DNA of 64,000 nt from Tenacibaculum piscium (GTDB taxonomy: Bacteria > Bacteroidota > Bacteroidia > Flavobacteriales > Flavobacteriaceae): the NCBI RefSeq assembly GCF_021390715.1, contig NZ_JAJGWT010000010.1:9845-73844 (forward strand), read 5' to 3'. The notes under the pieces are model-generated. The model was not told the DNA's origin and did not search any database. It saw only the letters and a program-made list of their open reading frames with translations. This document shows positions 45,408 through 53,456 of this stretch, one piece after another. The position numbers and the translations under genes are program-made. The first letter of the stretch is position 1; each line of letters begins with the position of its first letter.

Positions 45408-46955
45408 ATGGCAGGACAAAAATTAACTCCATTATCCAAAATATTAATCGTTGCAGTAATTATTGGCGGTGTTTATTTCTTACTAAATAAATTAAGAGAT
45501 CCAAAAATTAAAGATAAAATAAATGAAGTAACTGCTAATGATAGTTCAGAAACCAAAGAAGGATATCAAGATGTCTTAAATATCGGAGTTGTTACTTGGG
45601 GAGGTTATGCAGGTGGACAATATTTTAATGAAGGGTTTAAAGCAAATACAAATTCTCGATTTTATAAAGATTACGGATTTAAAGTAAATTTTAAAGTAAT
45701 TGATGATTTTGATGCTTCTCGTGATGCTTTTAAAAATGGCGATATCGATTTAATGTGGGCAACTATTGATGCTTTTCCTACCGAAGTTGCAGGATTATCG
45801 CAATATCAACCTCAAGTTGTTTTTCAAGCAGATTGGAGTCGTGGAGGAGATGCAATTGTTGCACGTAGAGGAATTAATAAAGTAAGCGATTTAAGAGGGA
45901 AGAAAATTGCAGTAGCACCAATGACACCATCGCACTCGTTTTTAATTTGGTTACTAGAAGCAGGAGATATCAGTGTAAAAGATGTTAAAATTATAGAAGT
46001 ACCAAGTGCTATTGATGCTGCCGATGCTTTTAAAAGTGGAACTGTAGATGCAGCTGTTGTTTGGAGTCCTGATGATGCTGATTGTATTAAAAAAGTTGCA
46101 GGAGCTAGCGTTTTAGAAAGTACTAAAAATGCAACACATATTATTGCTGATGTTTTTGTCGCTAAAAAAGATTTTATCGAAAACAATAAAGAACAATTAA
46201 GAGAATTATACGAAGGTTGGATGATTGGAGCTTCTGAACTTAATAATTCGGATGCTAATAAAAAGAAAGCCGCTAAAATTTTAGCAGAAGGTTTATCGCA
46301 ACCAGAAGATTTTTGTTATGATGCGATTAATAATGTACGTTTAGCGACCCATGGAGATAATCAAAATTTCTTCGGATTAAATAATAATTACAACGGTGTA
46401 ACAGGAGAGAATTTATATAATAAAATGAAAGTAAAGTATCAAAATTTAGGATACAATACTTCAGGTGCAAAAAGTTGGAGATTACTTTCTACAAAAGATT
46501 TAGTAACAAAAACAACTTCTTTAACTGGTGCAAATCATGTTTCAGAAAAAGAAAAACAATTTTCTGTAGCTAATGATAAATTAACTAAAAAAGCATCTTT
46601 ATCATCAAAAAAAGTAAGTATCAGTTTTAGAACTGGTCAGTTTATTTTAAGCGATAATGCAAAGCAATTAATAGATGTACAATTTACGCCAATAGCAAAA
46701 GCCTTTGCAAATACACGCATCCGTATTGAAGGAAATACAGATAATGTTGGAAAAAGAAGTTCTAATGTTTTGCTTTCTAGACGAAGAGCTCAGTCGGTTG
46801 CTAATTATTTAATCGATCAACATAATATGCCTAAAAATAGATTTATCATTTTAGGAAATGGTCCTGATAAACCAATTGCTGGTTGCGAGAGAAATCAGAA
46901 TAAAGATTGTCAAGCAAAAAATAGAAGAACCGATTTTGAATTAGTTGTAGACTAA
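45408..46955 (+). CDS. membrane-anchored SBP fused to OmpA-like domain
   Basis: This protein of 515 residues has an N-terminal membrane anchor (about 8-26), a type II substrate-binding domain of the SsuA/NMT1/NitT kind (about 50-370: NIGVVTWGGYAGG, then DLMWATIDAFPTE and VAPMTPSHSFLIWLL), and a C-terminal OmpA domain (about 400-515) with Asp445 (GNTDNVG) and Arg506/507 (NRRTDF), the expected peptidoglycan ligands. The receptor is thus fixed to the inner membrane at one end and to the cell wall at the other. The permease gene starts on its stop codon. The ligand is unknown. Confidence 0.9.
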   Translation: MAGQKLTPLSKILIVAVIIGGVYFLLNKLRDPKIKDKINEVTANDSSETKEGYQDVLNIGVVTWGGYAGGQYFNEGFKANTNSRFYKDYGFKVNFKVIDDFDASRDAFKNGDIDLMWATIDAFPTEVAGLSQYQPQVVFQADWSRGGDAIVARRGINKVSDLRGKKIAVAPMTPSHSFLIWLLEAGDISVKDVKIIEVPSAIDAADAFKSGTVDAAVVWSPDDADCIKKVAGASVLESTKNATHIIADVFVAKKDFIENNKEQLRELYEGWMIGASELNNSDANKKKAAKILAEGLSQPEDFCYDAINNVRLATHGDNQNFFGLNNNYNGVTGENLYNKMKVKYQNLGYNTSGAKSWRLLSTKDLVTKTTSLTGANHVSEKEKQFSVANDKLTKKASLSSKKVSISFRTGQFILSDNAKQLIDVQFTPIAKAFANTRIRIEGNTDNVGKRSSNVLLSRRRAQSVANYLIDQHNMPKNRFIILGNGPDKPIAGCERNQNKDCQAKNRRTDFELVVD

Positions 46956-47917
46956 TGAACTATAAAAAATTATTTGAGTTACGAGGAGAACTCACATCGA
47001 AAGAAAAAATTACGCTAACCATTTTGGGAAGCGTAATTCTTATTTTGTTTTGGTTTGTATTAGCGGAAGTTTTATCTAAAACTATCATCACCCAAAACGA
47101 CACGATCTCACCTATTTCTTTATCCGAAGAAAATAGAAAATACTACGAAAGCGATTCACTTTTAGTAGCTAATTACACACTTTTAGAAACAAAAAGTATT
47201 GAAAAACTAACACAGTACGGTTTAGTTAAAAACAAAGTATATCCTATTTTACCTTCGCCAATAAAAGTAATCAAAGCTTTTCCTGAATTAAATAAAGATG
47301 ATGATGTTATTGGAAATACTTTTTTATCAATTAAATTAAATCTTTTAGGATATTTATTAGCAATTATTATTGCAATTCCTGTTGGTTTTCTTTTAGGATT
47401 AATTCCGCTTTTTAGAGGTTTGTTTAGCAAAATAATTGATTCATATCGTTTTATTCCGCTAACAGCTGTAACAGGGATTTTTATTATGTGGCTCGGTTTA
47501 GGAAGTCAAATGAAAGTCAGTTTTTTAGCTTTTGGTATTATAGTTTATTTAATTCCTGTTGTAGTTCAACGTATTGATGAAGTTCGAAAAGTATATTTAA
47601 ACACTGTTTTTACTTTAGGAGCAACACCATGGCAAACCATAAAATCGGTATATATGCCGTATGTGTTTTCAAAATTAATTGATGATATTCGAGTTTTAAC
47701 TGCTATTTCGTGGACATATATTACCATTGTAGAAATGCTAAATAAAGGCGGTGGAATTGGTGAATTAATTTGGACAGCAAAAAGACAAAGTAGAATAGAT
47801 AAGGCGTTTGCAATATTAATAATCATTGTTATTATCGGAGTAATACAAGACCGATTATTTGTAATTATAGATAAACTATTGTTTCCTTACAAACACATTA
47901 ATAAAAACAAACGTTAA
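46955..47917 (+). CDS. ABC transporter permease, NitT/TauT/SsuC type
   Basis: This 320-residue permease has a first helix at about 25-45, then a longer periplasmic insertion (about 50-120) before five or six helices of the BPD_transp_1 domain. The EAA-like loop is GATPWQTIKSVYMPYVFSKLIDDIR. Such permeases dimerise to pass nitrate, sulfonate or related ligands. The insertion is unusual and could dock the tethered binding protein. It starts on the last base of the SBP gene and ends 2 bases before the ATPase gene. Confidence 0.9.
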   Translation: MNYKKLFELRGELTSKEKITLTILGSVILILFWFVLAEVLSKTIITQNDTISPISLSEENRKYYESDSLLVANYTLLETKSIEKLTQYGLVKNKVYPILPSPIKVIKAFPELNKDDDVIGNTFLSIKLNLLGYLLAIIIAIPVGFLLGLIPLFRGLFSKIIDSYRFIPLTAVTGIFIMWLGLGSQMKVSFLAFGIIVYLIPVVVQRIDEVRKVYLNTVFTLGATPWQTIKSVYMPYVFSKLIDDIRVLTAISWTYITIVEMLNKGGGIGELIWTAKRQSRIDKAFAILIIIVIIGVIQDRLFVIIDKLLFPYKHINKNKR

Positions 47918-47919
47918 CT

Positions 47920-48729
47920 ATGAGTTTACTATTTACAGATAACGAACAGGCAGCTAATCTTATCGAATTACGCAATATTGAGCAGTCGTATAATAACGGG
48001 CAAACTAAAATTATTCAAAATTTAGATTTGCTAATTGAAGACAAACCAATGCAAGGGCAATTTGCCGTTATTTTAGGAATGTCGGGCTGTGGAAAATCTA
48101 CTTTATTAAGATATATTGCAGGTTTACAACAACCAACATCAGGAAGTGTTTTGGTAAAAGGGCAACCTGTTAGCAAAGAAAATAGGGTGAGTATGGTTTT
48201 TCAGCAATACTCTTCTTTACCTTGGATGACCGTTTTAGATAATGTTGGTTTGGCATTGAAATTTGAAGGGATTTCTAAAAAAGAACGTGATGAACGTGCT
48301 ATGGAAATGATTCAATTAGTAGGTTTAGATGGGCATCAAAAAAAGTATGCGCAATATCCGAATTTATCAGGAGGACAATTACAAAGAATAGCAATTGCAC
48401 GTAGTTTAATGTCGAATCCAGAAATTTTATTGATGGATGAGCCTTTCGGAGCTTTAGATGTTAAAACAAGGTTACAAATGCAAGATTTATTAATCAATAT
48501 TTGGGAGAAATTTAGCCCAACTATTTTGTTTGTAACGCATGATATTCAGGAAGCCGTGTATTTAGCCGATGATATTTATATCATGAAACACGCACCGTCA
48601 AATTTTGTAAAACATATTAATGTCGATTTGCCTTTTCAACGAAATAGAGAAACTAAAAGATTGCCTCATTTTGATCATTTAGTACATCAAGTAGAAGATG
48701 CAATGATGGCAATAGATTCAGAAAATTAA
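47920..48729 (+). CDS. ABC transporter ATPase, SsuB/TauB type
   Basis: All motifs of an active ABC ATPase are present in 269 residues: Walker A GMSGCGKSTL (about 52-61), Q-loop VFQQYSSLPWMT, signature LSGGQLQR, Walker B ILLMDEPFGALD, and H-loop LFVTHDIQEA. Neighbouring permease and SBP make it the motor of the same importer. The family energises uptake of nitrate, taurine, sulfonates or similar molecules. It is followed by the AAA+ gene after 13 bases. Confidence 0.93.
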   Translation: MSLLFTDNEQAANLIELRNIEQSYNNGQTKIIQNLDLLIEDKPMQGQFAVILGMSGCGKSTLLRYIAGLQQPTSGSVLVKGQPVSKENRVSMVFQQYSSLPWMTVLDNVGLALKFEGISKKERDERAMEMIQLVGLDGHQKKYAQYPNLSGGQLQRIAIARSLMSNPEILLMDEPFGALDVKTRLQMQDLLINIWEKFSPTILFVTHDIQEAVYLADDIYIMKHAPSNFVKHINVDLPFQRNRETKRLPHFDHLVHQVEDAMMAIDSEN

Positions 48730-48742
48730 TAATCAATAGTCT

Positions 48743-50647
48743 ATGAATAGTACAAAATCGTATAAAATAATCGACCTGTTTTTTAAGAAGTTATCTTCAA
48801 AAGATACGCCTTATTTCTTTAAAGGGAAATTAGTAAATCCTTTAAAAATAATTGCTATTTCTGCGGATTTTTCAAAACTGAAAATTAAAGATGAAGATTT
48901 ATTATTGCTTTATTCGTCAAAGAAAGATAGCAATAATTTCGATTTTGTAATTACCTCAAAACATATTCATACAAAAAGCAACACGTATTTATTAGAAATT
49001 GCGGCTTTAAAAAATGACGAATTTCTTTTTTTTGATAAAGAACATTTATCGTTAGTAAGAAATTTGGTGAGTGATTTAGGTTTATCAGTAAATGAAGAAA
49101 AGAAAAATTTAGCTTCTTTTACTGATAAGTTTAAACGCTTTGTAAATCAAAAAGAAAGTAGTGCTACTAATTTTGATATTGATGCTTCTTTTTTAGAAAT
49201 TTTAAAAAATGAAGGTGATAAAATTCAAAATTTAGCAGACGATTTAAATAATAACAAACGGTTTTCAACAGTAATTAATGACATCGTAACTAAAACCGAT
49301 GATGCCGTAAAATTTACCGCCGAACACATTATACTACAAGATATTATTAAAGTATTTAATAAGGTTTGTAATTTAACAAGTGAAGAAAATAAAGTAGCAA
49401 CGCTAAGAATTAAGTTTTTATTGGCTTTTTTGTTTGAAAAATTACAAGGAAAGGATATTATAAGTAGTTTGAGTATTGCCCGAATAAATGAATTTGTTGC
49501 TTCGGATAGTTTTGATAAAAATATCGAAATTATAAAAGAAGCCACTCTTTTTGATTTAGGAGATACCTACAAAAATGAGTTTTTATTACCGCTAATTTTA
49601 AAGCGATTAAAGAATCCACATTTTTCAAATTCAGCTGCTTTTTTATATCGAATTGCTTCTTTAATTGCAAAAGCAGATGGAACAGTATCTGAAGAAGAAC
49701 AAGAAATTCTTAAAAAGATAAACGATAAATTACAGCATCCGAAGGAAAAATTACAAGGCGTAAAAGAGGTTGAAATTGATGAAAATGAAACTTTAGAAGA
49801 AGTTTTAGAGGAATTGAATCAATTGGTAGGTTTAGATAATATTAAAGGTGCAATTGCTGAATTATCGAATTTTTTAAAGGTTCAAAAATTACGAGAAGCC
49901 GAAGGATTAAAAAGTGTAAATAATTCGTTGCATTCTGTATTTATGGGACCTCCAGGTACAGGAAAAACTACGGTAGCACGTTTAATTTCTAAAATATACA
50001 AACATTTAGGATACTTAGAAAAAGGACATTTAATAGAAACTGACAGAAGCGGAATGGTTGCGGGTTATGTTGGACAAACGGCTTTAAAAGTTGAAGAAAT
50101 TGTAACCGCTTCGTTAAATGGTGTTTTATTTATTGATGAAGCATATGCGTTGGCGAAAGATGCTAAAAAAGATTTTGGAAATGAAGCAATTGAAGTATTG
50201 CTAAAAAAAATGGAAGACCACAGAAAAGAATTGGTGGTTATTGTAGCTGGATATCCAGATGAAATGAAAAGTTTCATCAATTCAAACCCAGGGTTACAAT
50301 CTCGTTTTAATAGGTATTTTACTTTTGATCATTATAAACCGACAGAATTGGTCGCTATTTTTGAGCTTTTTTGTAAAAATAACGATTTTGTTTTAGCTGC
50401 TGATGCCAAAGAAAAACTCTTATTTATCTTTGAAAAACTCTATGAAAAAAAGGATAAAAATTTTGGAAATGCTCGTATAGCAAGAAATCTTTTTGAAAAA
50501 ATAATTGAATATCAAGCAAACAGAATTATTGCAATTGCTCCCATAACAAAAGAATTATTAATCACCATTGTTGAACAAGATATACCGCCAGTAAATAAAA
50601 CAGTGGAAAAATATTTGATGTTTCAAGAAGCCGAAGAAGTATTATAA
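48743..50647 (+). CDS. AAA+ ATPase (CbbX/SpoVK-like) with TerB-like domain
   Basis: This protein of 634 residues has three parts. The first 280 residues are mostly helical with no known motif. At about 295-330 is a TerB-like piece (IASLIAKADGTVSEEEQ), as in tellurite-resistance-type proteins. The AAA+ core (about 350-600) has Walker A GPPGTGKTTVARL (near 401), Walker B LFIDEAYALA (near 462) and the CbbX-type GYVGQT pore loop plus LQSRFNRY. CbbX-type proteins remodel protein complexes. It probably remodels partners in this operon. The next gene begins 1 base after its stop. Confidence 0.9.
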   Translation: MNSTKSYKIIDLFFKKLSSKDTPYFFKGKLVNPLKIIAISADFSKLKIKDEDLLLLYSSKKDSNNFDFVITSKHIHTKSNTYLLEIAALKNDEFLFFDKEHLSLVRNLVSDLGLSVNEEKKNLASFTDKFKRFVNQKESSATNFDIDASFLEILKNEGDKIQNLADDLNNNKRFSTVINDIVTKTDDAVKFTAEHIILQDIIKVFNKVCNLTSEENKVATLRIKFLLAFLFEKLQGKDIISSLSIARINEFVASDSFDKNIEIIKEATLFDLGDTYKNEFLLPLILKRLKNPHFSNSAAFLYRIASLIAKADGTVSEEEQEILKKINDKLQHPKEKLQGVKEVEIDENETLEEVLEELNQLVGLDNIKGAIAELSNFLKVQKLREAEGLKSVNNSLHSVFMGPPGTGKTTVARLISKIYKHLGYLEKGHLIETDRSGMVAGYVGQTALKVEEIVTASLNGVLFIDEAYALAKDAKKDFGNEAIEVLLKKMEDHRKELVVIVAGYPDEMKSFINSNPGLQSRFNRYFTFDHYKPTELVAIFELFCKNNDFVLAADAKEKLLFIFEKLYEKKDKNFGNARIARNLFEKIIEYQANRIIAIAPITKELLITIVEQDIPPVNKTVEKYLMFQEAEEVL

Positions 50648-50648
50648 A

Positions 50649-51581
50649 ATGATTACAGAAAAAGAGATATCTGCAAGATTAAAACGAACTATAAAAGCGC
50701 CAATTCGTATTGGTTCGTTAACTGATTTAGCCATCAATAAAGCCGATTTTATAGCATCTTTTAAACCTTTTTTTGATACTGATTTAATGGATGATGTGTA
50801 TTTGGTTAAAAACAATCAAATGGCATTTTTAAAGTCTATTTTTATAGAAGATAGAATTTCTTTAGAAAAAATACATCAAGATTATTTTGAAGGAAAGTTA
50901 CCAAAAAGTGTTTTAAATCCTTGGATTGATACATTATTAGAAAATCAAAAGAAAGAATTTTTAATCCTTTCTAAAATTACAAGACAACGAAATATTTCTT
51001 CTTTTACAGTTGAGAAATCCGTAGAAAAATCCGCAGAAAAACAAATTGATAATTTACTTATAAAACGTATTGAAGCAAAATCATTTAAACAAGATGTATC
51101 TGATTTTAGAGTATGGAAACGTGTTTTTAAACAAGCATCAAAAGCATCCGTAGAAAATGAATTATTTAAAAGCCTTTTAAAACAAGTATTTCTTTTGATA
51201 AGTGAAATTCATCCAACTACTCAAAAGATAAAAGTTACGAGTCATTTTATGCGCACAATTTCTGATGTTCAGATAAAAGGAGAAAACTCTCCAGAAGGTG
51301 TTCATGAAGATGGTGCAAAATATATTGTGTCTGCCTTGGTTATCAACAGAACGAATATTTTAGGTGGAGAAACTCAAATTTTTGAAGCTATTTCAGAAAA
51401 AAAACAACTGATTTTTAATACGATTTTAGAAGCGGGAGAATTTGCATTTCAAGCAGATACTGGTGAAGAAAAAGAATTCGGAACTGATTTATGGCATTAT
51501 GTAACGCCTATTCAGCCGATAAATTTAGCTGAAAAAGGCGTTAGAGATATTATTGGTTTTGATATTGAAATCGTATCTTAA
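50649..51581 (+). CDS. PF10014-like 2-oxoglutarate/Fe(II) dioxygenase
   Basis: The C-terminal half (about 185-310) carries the iron triad His219-Asp221 (GVHEDGAKYI) and His283 (LWHYVTPI), with Arg299 at the 2-oxoglutarate site and the family stretch LVINRTNILGGETQIF. This matches PF10014, whose members hydroxylate free amino acids such as isoleucine. The first 180 residues are helical, basic and unique here, and may dock to other proteins. A role in modifying an amino acid imported by the neighbouring ABC system is inferred. It closes the operon; no terminator is seen behind it. Confidence 0.88.
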   Translation: MITEKEISARLKRTIKAPIRIGSLTDLAINKADFIASFKPFFDTDLMDDVYLVKNNQMAFLKSIFIEDRISLEKIHQDYFEGKLPKSVLNPWIDTLLENQKKEFLILSKITRQRNISSFTVEKSVEKSAEKQIDNLLIKRIEAKSFKQDVSDFRVWKRVFKQASKASVENELFKSLLKQVFLLISEIHPTTQKIKVTSHFMRTISDVQIKGENSPEGVHEDGAKYIVSALVINRTNILGGETQIFEAISEKKQLIFNTILEAGEFAFQADTGEEKEFGTDLWHYVTPIQPINLAEKGVRDIIGFDIEIVS

Positions 51582-51602
51582 TAAATAATATTTACTAAAA
51601 AA

Positions 51603-52487
51603 TTAAGAAAGCATACAGCTAATTTTATCAAGAGAATCGCCGTATTTAAAACTAAAATCGATGTGTATTAAATCGCCTGCTTTAACTTCTAAAGTATTGG
51701 TGGTTTTTAAAACCGTAGGAGGCATTAAACTGTCTGTTCCTGTAAAATTAGCACCTTCTGTAACTTCTACATACGATTCTAAATACAAAGCATTAATAGT
51801 TCCCGAAAATAAAGCAGGAACTGAAAAACTTAAATGTACACCTTCTTTTTTCTCTTTTAATAATTCAATTTCATTGGCTAAAAATTGTTGCGATAAAAAC
51901 ATCGGCTGATGCCTTGTAAACATTACAGGATAATGGTGTACATTTTCATCTATTTCAGCCTCGCATAATCTTGCGAAATTCACAATTCTATTCGGGAATA
52001 ATTTACCATCCGATTTTAAAAACTGACGCATATGCTGAAAAATTTGCACTTGAAATTCATTAGCACAATAAATACTCATTAATTCACCAATAATATGGTC
52101 AACTTTTTCGGGTAAATTGACGGTAAGTGCATCGGCATAAATAACTTCTACTTTATCTTTCCAATCGTATTTTTCAATTTCTTTGTTGATAAAAGGGATT
52201 AAATCGGGATTGTTTTCAATTAAATACGCCTTTTTAACGTGTGGCATATACAATTTTGTTAGTGGCAAAGTACCAACGCCAATTTCACAAACAACAGCAT
52301 CTTTAAAATTGTTATTTAGCTCAAAAGCTTTTTTAAATGCGTTGACTCTTTGCGCATCGGTTTCCATTATTTTATAATAAATTTCAGGAAAACCAAAATG
52401 AGATTCATCAAAAGTTTGTGCTTTTAATAAGGCATATTTTAAGGTATCGTAATTATCTATAATTTGATGGTGTAGTTTGTCGTTCAT
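51603..52487 (-). CDS. PRMT-like SAM-dependent methyltransferase
   Basis: This protein of 294 residues has class I motif I (VVCEIGVGTLPLT, about 65-77), then AYLIENNPD. After it comes IIGELMSIYCANEF, whose two Glu residues recall the double-E loop of arginine methyltransferases, and a beta-rich C-terminal domain (about 175-294) like the PRMT barrel. Bacterial PRMT-like enzymes are poorly studied; another N- or O-methyl acceptor is possible. It converges on the dioxygenase gene with 21 bases between and no hairpin, so read-through could link them. Confidence 0.8.
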   Translation of the reverse strand: MNDKLHHQIIDNYDTLKYALLKAQTFDESHFGFPEIYYKIMETDAQRVNAFKKAFELNNNFKDAVVCEIGVGTLPLTKLYMPHVKKAYLIENNPDLIPFINKEIEKYDWKDKVEVIYADALTVNLPEKVDHIIGELMSIYCANEFQVQIFQHMRQFLKSDGKLFPNRIVNFARLCEAEIDENVHHYPVMFTRHQPMFLSQQFLANEIELLKEKKEGVHLSFSVPALFSGTINALYLESYVEVTEGANFTGTDSLMPPTVLKTTNTLEVKAGDLIHIDFSFKYGDSLDKISCMLS

Positions 52488-52596
52488 TTATTTTGTAGGT
52501 TTTTCTGTAAGATAAAAGTAATGAAAAATCTCTTAGTAAAATCAGCTTAATTTTAGCGAAAAACTGTAATTTTATCTTTAAAATAAAACAACAATA

Positions 52597-53361
52597 ATGA
52601 AGTATTTTACCGTAATTTTTTTAGTAATAACAAGTGTTTTAATAGGGTGTAAAAACTCAGAAAATACAACAGCTATAACGCCAAAATCTATAACAGAAAA
52701 AGTTGTTGTAGAAAAAAATACAGAAGAAAAAGTAATGTCTTCAAATACACATCAAGTGGTTGTACTTGAAAAAATAGATGCTGGAGGTTATGTTTACTTG
52801 AAAGTTTCAGAAAAAGAGAAAGAAGAAGGAAAACAATATTGGATTGCCGTTCCTGGAAAACAAGTAAAAATAGGCGCTACTTATTATTATGATGGTGGAA
52901 TGGAAATGAGAAATTTTGAAAGTAAAACCTTAAAGCGAACTTTTGATCGTGTTATTTTTGCACAAGGTATTCGAGATGAAAAAAAGAAAATCAATAATAA
53001 TATCAAGAATAAAACGATTAAGAAAAATGCTACTACAGGAAAATCAAAAATTAATATAGAAAAAGCAACTAATGGAATACGAATTGCACAACTTTTTGAA
53101 AATCCAAAAGCGTATCAGAATAAAGAAGTTAGTATCAAAGGACAAGCTGTAAAGGTAAATAATGGAATTATGGGTGTTAATTTCATCCATTTACAAGACG
53201 GAACAACAGGGAATGGGCAATATGATATTACCGTTACCAGCAATGAAAGCGTAAAAATTGGTGATATTATTACGCTAAAAGGAACTGTTATTTTGAATAA
53301 AGATTTCGGAGCTGGCTATGTTTTTGATGTTCTTATTGAAAAAGCGGTTGTTTTGAAATAG
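52597..53361 (+). CDS. lipoprotein with two NrfJ-like domains
   Basis: This 254-residue protein has a lipoprotein signal (MKYFTVIFLVITSVLIGC, lipid Cys18). The first module (about 50-125: VVLEKIDAGGYVYLKV, GMEMRNFESKTLKRTFDRV) and the second, an OB-fold (about 160-250: KAVKVNNGIMGVNFIHLQDGT, GDIITLKGTV), match the two parts of NrfJ-like proteins found in nitrite-reductase operons. Here no nrf gene is close. A Lys/Asn-rich linker joins the modules. It is likely an outer-membrane or periplasmic lipoprotein; the ligand is unknown. Confidence 0.8.
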   Translation: MKYFTVIFLVITSVLIGCKNSENTTAITPKSITEKVVVEKNTEEKVMSSNTHQVVVLEKIDAGGYVYLKVSEKEKEEGKQYWIAVPGKQVKIGATYYYDGGMEMRNFESKTLKRTFDRVIFAQGIRDEKKKINNNIKNKTIKKNATTGKSKINIEKATNGIRIAQLFENPKAYQNKEVSIKGQAVKVNNGIMGVNFIHLQDGTTGNGQYDITVTSNESVKIGDIITLKGTVILNKDFGAGYVFDVLIEKAVVLK

Positions 53362-53395
53362 TTCTTTAAAAAAGAAGAGTATCTAAAATCCAACA

Positions 53396-53429
53396 AAAAA
53401 TCCCGTACTAAAATTAGTACGGGATTTTT
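53396..53429. terminator. bidirectional terminator
   Basis: Exact 14-base arms (53396-53409 and 53416-53429) with loop AAAATT, A-run left and T-run right, between the lipoprotein and aspS genes. Confidence 0.9.
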
Positions 53430-53456
53430 AATATATTTAAAAAAGAGTATTAAATC

